The notes under the pieces: model-generated
The model's input: only the letters and a program-made list of their open reading frames with translations
Told to the model about the DNA's origin: nothing
Database searches by the model: none
Program-made: the position numbers and the translations under genes
From: Faecalicoccus pleomorphus DSM 20574
GTDB lineage: Bacteria > Bacillota_I > Bacilli_A > Erysipelotrichales > Erysipelotrichaceae
Direction of reading: 5' to 3'
Length of the DNA stretch: 32,849 nucleotides
Assembly: GCF_000420345.1 (NCBI RefSeq)
Contig: NZ_ATUT01000020.1
Span: 1-32,849 of the forward strand
Shown here: piece after piece, positions 23,390 through 32,289 of the stretch
Layout: every line of letters starts with the position of its first letter
Position numbering within the stretch: position 1 is the first letter of the stretch

Positions 23390-24373
23390 TCATGAATAGA
23401 AATCCATTTCAGGAATTTCCCCATTGTCTACCTTTGTATAAATGGATCTTATCATATCCATATCAATATCATCTTGATTCATTTTTGAAATTGTTATTAT
23501 TATTTTTCCCTCAGAGGAAGAGGTCTGATCCTGGTATTTGGCAGTTTGACGATCATGCATAATCACTTGGCTAATACAGTTATTTTTATCCAGAACTAGT
23601 GTAATTTGATACAAATCGTACATTAAAGAATCTATCCTCAAATTACTATCAGAGCCATTAACATCCAATGGAGTTCCGTGTTCGTTTCCTTGCATATAAA
23701 GCTGATTGAAAACATCCATATCATTAGGTTCTAACAAAATTGTATTTTCGCCTTCTTCATTTTTCTGAACCGTTGCCTTCATTTCAGGATCTATTGCTTC
23801 TCCGCCATAAATATTAGCTAGTATGTTTTCAAGAACATAAACATAAACCATCTTCTTAGTATTGTCCCTCATTGTTTCTTGATTTGTTATTGGTTCAGAC
23901 TCGTTTTTATCAAAACTGTTTGTCGCCGTGGAAATACTTATTTGATTCGGATCATCATCATCTTTTGTACCGATTATTGTATACTCCTTCGTATTTGATC
24001 CATCATCAGTATATAAATAGAAAGTTTTTAAACCAGTTTCTTCATCAGCTTCTTCAGTATAATAAAAATGTATGGATTCTTCTAACCAATTATAAACAGT
24101 AACTGTGCTATCATCCCAATTCTGTGGTGTTATATCAATTTCATTAACATTCCCCGTGGGGTATATGTAAGTTCCAAACTTCTCTATATTTGAACAGATT
24201 TGATATTCATTAGCTTCTACCGTATCAAGAAGCAAGTCATAAAGTGCAGTATTAGCATCTTCTTCAAATTGCTTAGCCAAATTATTCAAAGCAATACTTT
24301 CATTCGTATTTGTGTTAGAAGAACAACCCGCCAATATAATAACCATAGCAATCTTTAACCATCTTTTTTTCAT
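23390..24373 (-). CDS. Lipoprotein of unknown function
   Basis: 327 residues from ATG 24373 (AAGGAGAG upstream); earlier in-frame codons are ignored because the signal peptide begins here: KKRW, a hydrophobic helix and lipobox LAGC (Cys17). The mature region is strongly acidic and Asn/Thr-rich, with a TEEADEETGLKTFYLYTDDG hairpin-like stretch and a late beta-rich part (NLRIDSLMYDLYQITLVLDK). No known domain. It is a single gene separated from the operon upstream by about 145 bases. Confidence 0.68.
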   Translation of the reverse strand: MKKRWLKIAMVIILAGCSSNTNTNESIALNNLAKQFEEDANTALYDLLLDTVEANEYQICSNIEKFGTYIYPTGNVNEIDITPQNWDDSTVTVYNWLEESIHFYYTEEADEETGLKTFYLYTDDGSNTKEYTIIGTKDDDDPNQISISTATNSFDKNESEPITNQETMRDNTKKMVYVYVLENILANIYGGEAIDPEMKATVQKNEEGENTILLEPNDMDVFNQLYMQGNEHGTPLDVNGSDSNLRIDSLMYDLYQITLVLDKNNCISQVIMHDRQTAKYQDQTSSSEGKIIITISKMNQDDIDMDMIRSIYTKVDNGEIPEMDFYS

Positions 24374-24517
24374 CTCTTTTCTCTCCTTATTTTCATGATA
24401 TACTACGCTAAAAATCATTCATTCTCTTTTAAGGAAAATAAGATTAACTTAATTTAAATATAGTGAAAATATTATCTATAATGTATTCCTAAAAAATTCC
24501 ATCTTTCTCATCAAATA

Positions 24518-25552
24518 TTACAATCTATTTTTCTCTCTAAACTTCTTTATAAAATATATGATTAAGAATGGTATTGCACATAACATAAGTGCTGCAATAG
24601 GATAAATCAACAACAAGCTAATAATCCAGGAACTTAACGGAGTTTCTAAATAAATTAGATCATAAAATAATGAAAATGCTCCCATTATTCCAACCGTTGT
24701 CATGAATCCAGCTCCAAAAGATTTTTTATAATAAATATAGGAACCAACTGCACAAGAAATAAGTAAAACAATTTTAATGACTGATCCGCCTCCGTCATTG
24801 TTATCTGAATTAAAAATTTGAATCCATCCAGTTGTTACAAACGCAGGAATAGCTATTATTGCTAAAGCACCTAATAAAACTAAAGCCAATATATATTTAG
24901 CAAGTCCTGTAAATCCATTAGCAAGATAAACACCTATAAAGCTCCCAATAATCCCTGTCTTCTTAGGATCAACTAATCGTTCTGTTTTATAAGTTTTTTT
25001 TCTTGATTGATTTATTTCCTCTTGTTTTGGTAAATAATTATCATATTCAATGGGAGTTAGTAAGGGATCTTTGCCAAATATATATTCTTGTATCTCATTT
25101 TGAAACAACAAAAGCATGGATGCAGCTGCACATACGGAAATATTTTCGCTTTTAGATAATAACCCACAAAATTTGTCTTGATTATCTACAACTTGATTCC
25201 CCTCTATTTGCCCTAATAATATCCCTTCATTTTTTTCTCCCATGAAAAATTTATTACTTTGAACATACCCTACTTGATGTCTATTTTTTTCTTCATCAAA
25301 ATAATAAACTAAATCATTATCTAACTCTCCAATAACTTTTTTACTATAAAGACTTTGAATCACTGTATTTTTATTTATATATCCTGCAATCCATCCATTC
25401 GTACACTGCAGATAAATCATGTCGTTTATTTCTGTAGGCACTGCATTTATACCGTTTTCTGAATTGTTTGTTTCATTTGATTCATTTGGTATTTTGGGTA
25501 TCTTGGGTATTTTTACATTATTATCAACATTATATAATCTACCTTGAACCAT
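24518..25552 (-). CDS. Multi-pass membrane protein with N-terminal repeat-like domain
   Basis: 344 residues from ATG 25552, which follows AGGAGG at a good distance; the open frame extends nine codons upstream over the preceding gene's end. The N-terminal part (to about 115) has short strands of the pattern Gly-x-Ile/Val...Val...Ile-Gly (GWIAGYINKNTV, KKVIGELDNDLV, HQVGYVQSNK, GILLGQIEGNQVV), suggesting a small repeated beta fold. A charged linker leads to four or five membrane helices in the C-terminal half (about 200-340), with a GGG loop. Last gene of a three-gene operon. Function unknown; the organisation suggests a membrane scaffold or transporter with a cytoplasmic sensing domain. Confidence 0.65.
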   Translation of the reverse strand: MVQGRLYNVDNNVKIPKIPKIPNESNETNNSENGINAVPTEINDMIYLQCTNGWIAGYINKNTVIQSLYSKKVIGELDNDLVYYFDEEKNRHQVGYVQSNKFFMGEKNEGILLGQIEGNQVVDNQDKFCGLLSKSENISVCAAASMLLLFQNEIQEYIFGKDPLLTPIEYDNYLPKQEEINQSRKKTYKTERLVDPKKTGIIGSFIGVYLANGFTGLAKYILALVLLGALAIIAIPAFVTTGWIQIFNSDNNDGGGSVIKIVLLISCAVGSYIYYKKSFGAGFMTTVGIMGAFSLFYDLIYLETPLSSWIISLLLIYPIAALMLCAIPFLIIYFIKKFREKNRL

Positions 25553-25571
25553 CTCAAAATCCTCCTGATTT

Positions 25572-26690
25572 CTAAGCATTTAATCCTAATTCAGGGAACA
25601 TGCTAGCTATTCTTTTAAATTTGTAGTAACTCTTCTTTATTTGATCATCTGTAGTATATTTACAAGAATCCATATCTTGATACCATTCTCTCATGGTTTC
25701 TAAAGCTTTTTCATATTGATCATTTTCTGCATATGAGCAAACAATAAAAGAGTATATCGTTAGATGCACATCATCAATTGCTCTTAAATATTCTAAACAT
25801 TCTTGTTTAGAAAAATTATCATTTGAGCCATCTAAATAATCTTCAACAAATAACAATTCATTTAAATACATATTAATTCTTTCTCTCAAAGCAAGTACAA
25901 TATTTAGACGATCGGATAATCTCACTTCAACTCTCATCTTATTCAATAAGCAGATTACAAAGTCTGTATACATGTACCAATATGCCTTGCCAGCTTTTTC
26001 CAAAACCATAATTTGATTTATCGATAGATCTATATATTTGCTTGCTTGCTCTATATTTGATTTTTCAAGATATATTAAAAAACAATTTTGATAGGCCTTT
26101 AGTAAATCTAATTGTGCCTGATAATACCATGTTTCTGAATATGTATTTACTTTTTTTAATTCATTAATTTCTTTTGTTAATAGTGAAATTCCAATATTTA
26201 TTTTCTCATTATTACTTAATTTATTATACTTTTTCCTATGTTTATCAGCAGCATGGATATAGGGGTTCTTAACATTCATTAACTTTCCACAATCAGGGCA
26301 AGTTCTAAATTTGGACATATCTTCCCATTTGTAATTAATTGGTAATTTTTTCTTACATCCAGGGCAAATTAAAACTTCTTGGTTTTCTAAAGGTTCAATT
26401 AATGTAACATCGATCCCAATTGAAGGATGATACCAATTTAGCTCCATCTTTTTTTCAGTTAGAACTTTGTCAATGGATTCTTCAGTATCTTTTAAGTCTT
26501 TCCAATAATGATCAAAAAGAGCTGAACCTTCCATATCCTTTAAAGGCATATTCTTAATGCAACGAGTTCGTCTACCAAACAAATTCAATAATTCTTTTGG
26601 CAGGTCAGGATGCTTAATCTGTGCGGATAACTCTTCATCACAATATTCATAGTATTTTCCTCTATAGATAAATGAATTTTCTCTGGACAT
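25572..26690 (-). CDS. Cytoplasmic zinc-ribbon protein with helical repeat C-terminus
   Basis: 372 residues, no signal peptide or membrane helix. A zinc ribbon is formed by Cys109/Cys112 and Cys131/Cys134 (CPGC ... CPDC) around a KKKLPINYKWEDMSKFRT loop. From about 150 the protein is all helical, with TPR-like spacing (EKINIGISLLTKEINELK, YYQAQLDLLKAYQNCFLIYL, NDQYEKALETMREWYQDM). The combination suggests a protein- or nucleic-acid-binding adaptor. AAAGGAA precedes the ATG. It lies between two membrane-protein genes in one operon (gap 15 bases to the gene before), so it probably works at the inner face of that complex. Not assigned to a named family. Confidence 0.7.
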   Translation of the reverse strand: MSRENSFIYRGKYYEYCDEELSAQIKHPDLPKELLNLFGRRTRCIKNMPLKDMEGSALFDHYWKDLKDTEESIDKVLTEKKMELNWYHPSIGIDVTLIEPLENQEVLICPGCKKKLPINYKWEDMSKFRTCPDCGKLMNVKNPYIHAADKHRKKYNKLSNNEKINIGISLLTKEINELKKVNTYSETWYYQAQLDLLKAYQNCFLIYLEKSNIEQASKYIDLSINQIMVLEKAGKAYWYMYTDFVICLLNKMRVEVRLSDRLNIVLALRERINMYLNELLFVEDYLDGSNDNFSKQECLEYLRAIDDVHLTIYSFIVCSYAENDQYEKALETMREWYQDMDSCKYTTDDQIKKSYYKFKRIASMFPELGLNA

Positions 26691-26705
26691 TATGTGAATT
26701 CCTTT

Positions 26706-27845
26706 CTAGATTCTCCAAATCATGTAGTAGTCATTTCCTTGTGAAATGCATACCCAGTTCCCATTATCTAATTGTCCCCATTCTTCATCATTACTTAGTA
26801 TTCTTGATGCAACAATAGATACTTCTTGATCTTCTTGAAGTTGTCCAACAATACTAGCTGATGTACTTGGATTATCTCGAATATTAACTACTGTAGAAGC
26901 ATAATAAGTTTCATTCATATTTCTATCTTCTAAAATTCCTACATCATCAGTACCAGCTTTATTTATGATTTCTAGCTCGCAATTATAAGACTTAACTTCA
27001 TTTTCAAACAAATTTAATATAGTATTTGATGAAGTATAGCAATCATATGAAGAACTTATAAAATTAGACATAACAGATAGTTTTGCATTTGACTCTCCTT
27101 CTGTAGAATAGTCTTCAGCACTGTAAATAAAATATTCTGTTTCATATATATCGCCAGAACCATTTCTGCCTGTATCTCGATCAGCTTGATAAATCATATA
27201 AATATCGCCTGAATGAGGGGTCCCATCACCACTTATATAAGGCTTGACATAATAAAAACCTATTTCCTTCACATTCATTACATCTGCACCGATTCCCTCT
27301 TCAATCCAGGATTCTATATTATCTCTTACCCAATTTGCTAGCGAATCTCTTTCGCTTGGGTCAATTTCTGAGTAAGATTGGTAATCATCTTCTTGATCAA
27401 TCAATCCACTAACTGTGTACTCCTTCTCGGTAGACTTAACTTTAATTCCTTCTGATTCTGCTAAAACTTGATCATAGTTTACACGAACGGTTACAGTTTG
27501 ATCATTAGATAGCATTCCATCATTCTCTGTTGTAAAAAAAGCCTTATCCAGTAATTCAGATCTTACTGAATAGTCACCAGAAGGAACATCACATACGCCA
27601 ACCACACTACCTTGTCCATTAGCTCCTGTAAAACTAATTTCACAGGATGAGAAAAAATCTAAATTCGTTTTTTGAGTATATGCATAGGCAAAAATAATTA
27701 CTAATAGAACCAATGCAGCAGGAATACCGACTGAAAGCCATTTTGTATAATCTTTCGTTTTCACATTATTTTGTGTTGACGCATGAATATCATTTATATC
27801 TGTTGCTATTCGTTTTAAACTATCTATATCAATTTTTCGATTCAT
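26706..27845 (-). CDS. Single-pass membrane protein with C-terminal SH3b domain
   Basis: 379 residues, GGAG eight bases before the ATG. A cytoplasmic N-terminus of about 35 residues, one membrane helix (36-56), then a large extracellular region. Just outside the membrane lies a strand-rich domain with SFTGANGQGSVVGVC, resembling the F-G-x-N-G-x-G module of other Firmicutes envelope proteins. A second region (about 150-290) has no recognised fold. The C-terminal ~70 residues form a bacterial SH3 domain (VVNIRDNPSTSASIVGQL ... EEWGQLDNGNWVC), which typically binds cell-wall peptides. First gene of the operon with the zinc-ribbon and multi-pass proteins. It may couple wall binding outside to the cytoplasmic adaptor (inference). 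Confidence 0.75.
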   Translation of the reverse strand: MNRKIDIDSLKRIATDINDIHASTQNNVKTKDYTKWLSVGIPAALVLLVIIFAYAYTQKTNLDFFSSCEISFTGANGQGSVVGVCDVPSGDYSVRSELLDKAFFTTENDGMLSNDQTVTVRVNYDQVLAESEGIKVKSTEKEYTVSGLIDQEDDYQSYSEIDPSERDSLANWVRDNIESWIEEGIGADVMNVKEIGFYYVKPYISGDGTPHSGDIYMIYQADRDTGRNGSGDIYETEYFIYSAEDYSTEGESNAKLSVMSNFISSSYDCYTSSNTILNLFENEVKSYNCELEIINKAGTDDVGILEDRNMNETYYASTVVNIRDNPSTSASIVGQLQEDQEVSIVASRILSNDEEWGQLDNGNWVCISQGNDYYMIWRI

Positions 27846-27957
27846 TTTCTAGCTCCCTATGTTTCTATTTTCATCAAGTTTATAAGTAATTAATATTCAT
27901 CCAATATGAAACAATATTGATCTAAATTATTAGAATATCTTTATTTATAGATTATTT

Positions 27958-29223
27958 TTAAATCTCAATTAATTGCCATTTATTATCTATTTTAGCTAAA
28001 GTTTTATTTCCTATTGGTTTGGCAACCTCTTGAAAATTTCCTAAAACTACTAAATTCAAATTTTGATCAAGGATTCCTTTTTGTCCATCCATTGTTGTAA
28101 TTGCTAATGATGATCTTGATAATACCTCTACATCTTGTACTAAATCAGGGTAAGAGAAAGTTCCCGTTGCATCATAAATTCTATATCCTATACCCTCTGT
28201 AACATAAAATGGACCTACTACTGGAATATTTCTAGATAAACGAATTTGACCATTATAATTTCCATTTTGATCTTTTTTCAATGGAATAGCTGCGCTAGTA
28301 GCGGTTTCATCAACCGGATAAGGCCCAAATATGTTTTTATTAGATGTATATATATAATAGTAAGTTGGTTGTTCATTTTCTCTAGAAAGTGAGTCAAATA
28401 AAATATAACTTTCTCCATCATCATAAATAGATTGATCTATACCCAAAAACTGATTGCTTTGATATTCATAATAAACAACACTACCAATGTCTTGCCGATA
28501 CACTAGCTCACCAGCCGCAAGCCCTCCGAGGCCTGAACAATCTCCATTCTCGCCACCAACACTACCATCGATTACTACTGGACTTATTTGTCGATCTACT
28601 GGATTCAAACATACAGTTCCATCTGGTTCATCTTTTTGTTCAATACCTGATAAACCTACTAATTGTGTATAGTTAGCATATTTTGGTTCTATAAGCCAAT
28701 CACCATTAATATCTAAAAAACCGTATAACCCGTTTGTCTTAACTAGGTACCCCAAATCATTTATGTTTACAGGAATCTCATCAAATTGGGCTGTTCCCTC
28801 AAATAGTTCATTAAATCGAAGATTATTGAAAGTTATATTTTTTTCAAATGAATACTCTTGTTCTTCATTTATAAAAGTAACTCTTGTTTCAAAAGTACCC
28901 TCTGTAGCATTCATCCAAATATTATCTTCTAATTGAATTTTTTCATTGTTAATGTATACCTGGTACTCTTCAGGTACTAGCTCTTTTTCTTTCTTTTCAT
29001 CTTCAATCACTACTTTTAACTGACCAAAGTCAACTTTACCGCCTTGGATATAGTACTCATTTTTCCAGTTAATATCTTTTATAATAATTTCTGATTTTAC
29101 CTTAGGTTCTGAGGCCTTAGGTTTTGAACTTTTTTCTTGTTGACCGCAGGCAATCAAACTAATTATTAAAACCACAACAAAAAAAATTTTAAATAAATTT
29201 AGTGCACTTCTTTTTTGAACCAC
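27958..29223 (-). CDS. WG-repeat lipoprotein
   Basis: 421 residues starting at GTG 29223 with GGAG seven bases upstream. Lipobox LIAC puts the lipidated Cys at 26. After a Lys/Glu/Ser linker (to about 50) comes a beta-rich domain, and from about 165 WG-type repeats: YGFLDINGDWLIEPKYANY is an unmistakable WG (KWG) motif, with looser copies at the end (QKGILDQNLNLVVLGNFQEV). WG repeats form beta-propeller-like interaction surfaces. It is probably anchored on the outer face of the membrane and interacts with protein or wall partners, perhaps those of the operon downstream (112 bases away). No enzyme motif. Confidence 0.78.
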   Translation of the reverse strand: MVQKRSALNLFKIFFVVVLIISLIACGQQEKSSKPKASEPKVKSEIIIKDINWKNEYYIQGGKVDFGQLKVVIEDEKKEKELVPEEYQVYINNEKIQLEDNIWMNATEGTFETRVTFINEEQEYSFEKNITFNNLRFNELFEGTAQFDEIPVNINDLGYLVKTNGLYGFLDINGDWLIEPKYANYTQLVGLSGIEQKDEPDGTVCLNPVDRQISPVVIDGSVGGENGDCSGLGGLAAGELVYRQDIGSVVYYEYQSNQFLGIDQSIYDDGESYILFDSLSRENEQPTYYYIYTSNKNIFGPYPVDETATSAAIPLKKDQNGNYNGQIRLSRNIPVVGPFYVTEGIGYRIYDATGTFSYPDLVQDVEVLSRSSLAITTMDGQKGILDQNLNLVVLGNFQEVAKPIGNKTLAKIDNKWQLIEI

Positions 29224-29321
29224 TTTTTTGCTCCTTTACCCTCTTGTTAACTGATTATATCAGTTCTTATAAACAAAAAGATTAACCTGTCCTCAGATGC
29301 ACACTTTAGGACCTCAAATGT

Positions 29322-29345
29322 AAAAAAGAGCAATTATTCTTGCTC
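29322..29345 (-). terminator. Rho-independent terminator of the split-kinase operon
   Basis: On the minus strand GAGCAA, loop GAATAA and TTGCTC are followed by TTTTTTA. The stop codon of the last gene (29334-29336) is in the loop, so no further coding sequence follows. Confidence 0.85.
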
Positions 29346-30155
29346 TCTTTCAATAACATTCAAATCATATTGTAATGACAATATGTAGTTCATTAAATCA
29401 TGCCGAAGCATTCTATATCTGTTTTCATTATCCGCCAATTTCAAATATTCTTTAATTTGTTTTTTGTACTCTTTTTGTAATAACTCAATGGATTCATTTT
29501 TCTTTCTTCTTTTATTTAAATAAATCAGAGTTATTAATAAAATTGTATATATTGCAACAAGGATTGAAAAGATTAAAAAGTTATAAACTGTTATCGAATG
29601 GTGTCGAATGTCGAAAATGTTATTAATCGCATAAAACAAAAGCATAGATTGACTAATCAATAAGCATACCTGGCAAAGAGAATATCTATTTGCTTCGAAC
29701 GCTTTTCTAGCTAAAAATCGTATACATAATGTATATTCTATAAAAAGCATTATAGCTTCTATTACATATAGAGAAAATGAAACTGAAAATCTTGTTGAAA
29801 ACGAAAACATAGTACCAGTAATCAAATACACTAAAATACACAAGAATAACTCCGTAAAAGCTACTACAATCAAATGAATAAAAAAAGCATATAAAATTCT
29901 TCCATTTGAGTTCCCAGGGTAGAAAATTTTCAAATAACTTAAAACTAGAGCAAACATTACAATTTCACGTAACGCGTAATTATCCGAGAGGATCAAAGAG
30001 ATTGGTGCAAATATCACATTGAAAAAAAAGGTAAAAGATAAAATACTCCTAATAGGATGTTTGCAGTACAAAAAATAAGAATAAAAATAACCAAAGCTCA
30101 AGTTAAAAAAAACATTTGCCACAATATTGAGCACAATTCCATTTACTTCATTCAT
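29334..30155 (-). CDS. AgrC-like membrane protein with H-box but no ATPase domain
   Basis: 273 residues. Six to seven membrane helices (about 5-30, 38-58, 62-80, 88-113, 125-148, 160-180, 190-213) match an AgrC-type sensor region. A cytoplasmic coiled helix (NKRRKKNESIELLQKEYKK) leads to a textbook GHKL H-box, RMLRHDLMNYILSLQYDL, with phospho-acceptor His252. The protein ends 21 residues after that His, with no second DHp helix and no ATP-binding domain. The stop is genuine: it sits in the terminator loop, so no lost downstream part is present. The ATG overlaps the preceding gene by eight bases, with GGGAG upstream. The most economical reading is a sensor whose His is phosphorylated in trans by the adjacent ATPase-bearing protein. 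Confidence 0.82.
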   Translation of the reverse strand: MNEVNGIVLNIVANVFFNLSFGYFYSYFLYCKHPIRSILSFTFFFNVIFAPISLILSDNYALREIVMFALVLSYLKIFYPGNSNGRILYAFFIHLIVVAFTELFLCILVYLITGTMFSFSTRFSVSFSLYVIEAIMLFIEYTLCIRFLARKAFEANRYSLCQVCLLISQSMLLFYAINNIFDIRHHSITVYNFLIFSILVAIYTILLITLIYLNKRRKKNESIELLQKEYKKQIKEYLKLADNENRYRMLRHDLMNYILSLQYDLNVIEREQE

Positions 30156-31029
30156 TTGTATTTTCTCCCGGAATCATCAGAATTGCTGTACAAGTGATCA
30201 TTTTTGTTTTCGTATTTACCTTAAAGTGATAACTTCCTTGATATTTTTTGCAAATTGATTCAATGACTTGAAGACCAATTCCATGATTTTCTTTATTCTT
30301 CTTTGTTGACTTTCCTGAGGTAAGTTCAATATTACTGTTAGTTCTTATCGAATTTTCTACCTTAAAGATAACATAATTTGATTTTTTATAGAGATCAATT
30401 AAAACTTTCCTCTTCCCAAATGTAACTTGTTCACAAGCTCCAATTGCATTATCTAGCATGTTAACCAAAACTGCCATTAGTACATAATCTTCTATACCAA
30501 TATTTTCATTAATTAACGCTGTGATAGCATAATTGATGTGTAGTTTTTTCATCAAAAGTGATTTATTATAAAGAACTGCATCTATGACCTTATTCGAACA
30601 ATAACTAATTAATATTCGATCTTTATAGACCTCTAAAAGACAGTCAGCTAACTTTCTAGATTCATCCTCGGTTTTTATATTATAATTCCGAACAGCAAGT
30701 TGTAATTCTTTTCTTATTTTCATTAAATCTTTCTCAGACTGCATTATTGATAGTATATGTTGATTTTGATAGTTAATCTGTTCAGCTAATAATGTCTCCT
30801 TAATTTGTTTCTCATATGAAGTGTCCAAATAATGAAGAGCTTTAAATAATAAATACAAGGAAAATATGCAAAAAAATATAACTAAGACAAGGATAATTGA
30901 TTGACAAACTAAATTTTTAAAAAAATTACTCAAAAAAGTAACAATGAAAAAACAAGTCTCAATACATAAAAATAAAACCACTTGTTTTTCATTCCTTAAA
31001 AAATTAACAATTTTCTTTGAAAAAGTCAT
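30148..31029 (-). CDS. GHKL kinase-like protein with intact ATPase but no phospho-acceptor His
   Basis: 293 residues. Two membrane helices (about 17-37 and 42-64) and a helical linker precede a complete GHKL ATP-binding domain: N-box NMLDNAIGAC (190-199) and lid STKKNKENHGIGLQVIESIC (241-260). The helix where AgrC kinases carry RHDxxN reads IRKELQLAVRNYN (105-117): Lys107 and Glu108 replace His and Asp. Thus ATP can probably be bound but not used to autophosphorylate at this site. It lies between the response regulator (2-base gap) and the H-box protein (overlap), so all three are co-translated. It could phosphorylate the neighbour's His252, or act as an allosteric subunit. Confidence 0.85.
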   Translation of the reverse strand: MTFSKKIVNFLRNEKQVVLFLCIETCFFIVTFLSNFFKNLVCQSIILVLVIFFCIFSLYLLFKALHYLDTSYEKQIKETLLAEQINYQNQHILSIMQSEKDLMKIRKELQLAVRNYNIKTEDESRKLADCLLEVYKDRILISYCSNKVIDAVLYNKSLLMKKLHINYAITALINENIGIEDYVLMAVLVNMLDNAIGACEQVTFGKRKVLIDLYKKSNYVIFKVENSIRTNSNIELTSGKSTKKNKENHGIGLQVIESICKKYQGSYHFKVNTKTKMITCTAILMIPGENTNE

Positions 31030-31031
31030 AT

Positions 31032-31739
31032 TTAAACTTCCTTACTCAAAAAAATCTGAAATTTCTCAGTTATTTGATTTTTATAATTTCGGCTAATAGG
31101 AATTAAACTATTATTAGCCAAAATAAAATCATTTTTGGTATGCATTTTTACCTTCTGAAAATTTACAATATAACAGCGATGACATTGTTCAAAGCACTGT
31201 GGTAATTGTTCGTAAATTTGCTGAAAATTTTCTTTAACCTTAAAAGTTTTATCTTCACAATGAATAAGGCTGTATCTTTTAATTCGTTCGATCGAGTAAA
31301 TTTTGTCAACAAGTATTACTATTTCATCTGATCCACTATGAAAAACTATTTTCTTTTTTTTGCTATCTAAAAGATAAACAGCTTTGTTAATTGCTTGATG
31401 CAATCGTAAATCTAATTCTGGCTTATAGATAAAATAACAAGGATCGGTATTAAATATATCAGTTACGCGATTTAAATATGAAGTAATATAGATATGTATA
31501 GATTGTTTAAATTTTTCATTGATGATCTTTGCAGTTTTAATCCCATCCTGCTGATTTTTCAAAACTATATCAATTATAAAAATAAATTCCCCATTTAGTT
31601 TTGAACATTCTTCCACCATTTCATCAGCATCCTCAAAGCCTTTTATTATATATTCTCGATTAATTGTAAGTTTACTGATTTTATTCATAATCATATCTTT
31701 TTGCTTTTGTTCATCATCACATACAATTATATATAGCAT
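31032..31739 (-). CDS. LytTR-family response regulator (AgrA/ComE-like)
   Basis: 235 residues. The receiver domain has the acidic pocket Asp8/Asp9, phospho-acceptor Asp57 in FIIDIVLKNQQDG, Thr86 and Lys106 (FIYKP). A LytTR DNA-binding domain fills the C-terminal half (EIVILVDKIYSIERIKRYS ... QCHRCYIVNFQKVK ... LIPISRNYK). Such regulators bind paired direct repeats ahead of quorum-sensing or bacteriocin genes. AGGGTG lies before the ATG. No AgrD-like peptide, AgrB protease or bacteriocin gene is seen nearby; the target genes are unknown. Confidence 0.93.
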   Translation of the reverse strand: MLYIIVCDDEQKQKDMIMNKISKLTINREYIIKGFEDADEMVEECSKLNGEFIFIIDIVLKNQQDGIKTAKIINEKFKQSIHIYITSYLNRVTDIFNTDPCYFIYKPELDLRLHQAINKAVYLLDSKKKKIVFHSGSDEIVILVDKIYSIERIKRYSLIHCEDKTFKVKENFQQIYEQLPQCFEQCHRCYIVNFQKVKMHTKNDFILANNSLIPISRNYKNQITEKFQIFLSKEV

Positions 31740-31765
31740 ATTCTCACCCTAATATTGTAATTCAA

Positions 31766-31794
31766 AGTATACACATATCTAGCATCTTATTCAA
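31766..31794 (-). promoter_or_regulatory. SigA-type promoter of the response-regulator operon
   Basis: TTGAAT (31794-31789), 17-base spacer, TATACT (31771-31766) on the minus strand, with the transcript starting about 20 bases ahead of the regulator's ATG. Confidence 0.65.
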
Positions 31795-31898
31795 TTTATT
31801 ATTAATTAGTTATTTGTCTTAACTGATTAAAAAATACGCTAATCATATTCAAACGTGTTTAAAGAGATTTAGAATTTTGACTCTCTTTTTGTTAGCTC

Positions 31899-31964
31899 TC
31901 AACCGTTGGAATCAGGTATCTTAAATGGAGAATCATTAATGTTACTTTTATATAATTCAATCAT
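31899..31964 (-). pseudogene. Remnant paralogue of the 72-residue gene at 32290
   Basis: A 21-codon frame contains ELYKSNINDSPFKIPDS, clearly related to KYYKNITNHSPFKILDS at the start of the 72-residue protein 500 bases to the right. The DNA is also alike (GTATCTTAAATGGAGAAT in both). The reading ends in TGA right after this block, so only the 5' part of a duplicated gene survives. There is no ribosome site. Confidence 0.6.
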
Positions 31965-32044
31965 TAAATTTATAAATAATTTTTTGAATAACGGGCTAAA
32001 CAATAATAATCATAAAGCCCAAAGGTAGCATATTAAATTCTTTT

Positions 32045-32146
32045 TTATTCAATTCCAATTAAATGTGATAACTCAGTATCTTCAAAACTTGCGTTTGTAT
32101 AAACATGAACTTTGCCATCATTTTCATAATCCAGACAAGATGGCAT
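32045..32146 (-). CDS. Possible small or truncated ORF (33 residues)
   Basis: Met-Pro-Ser-Cys-Leu-Asp-Tyr then GKVHVYTNASFEDTELSHLI. The composition is protein-like, but no ribosome site is obvious ahead of the ATG and the fragment may be what is left of a larger gene. It is among decayed sequence between the signalling operon and the transposase. Not recognised. Confidence 0.3.
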   Translation of the reverse strand: MPSCLDYENDGKVHVYTNASFEDTELSHLIGIE

Positions 32147-32289
32147 TTTTTAGAATAGTGAAAAGGAAAAGACCATTTTTTGTTAATCCTTTAAATTCTT
32201 AGAGGGTTTGACAAAAAGCCTTAATAAAAATCAGTGAGTATCTCAAAAATGATTTGCTAATCTTCATTGACTAGAGCACCCAGTGATTA

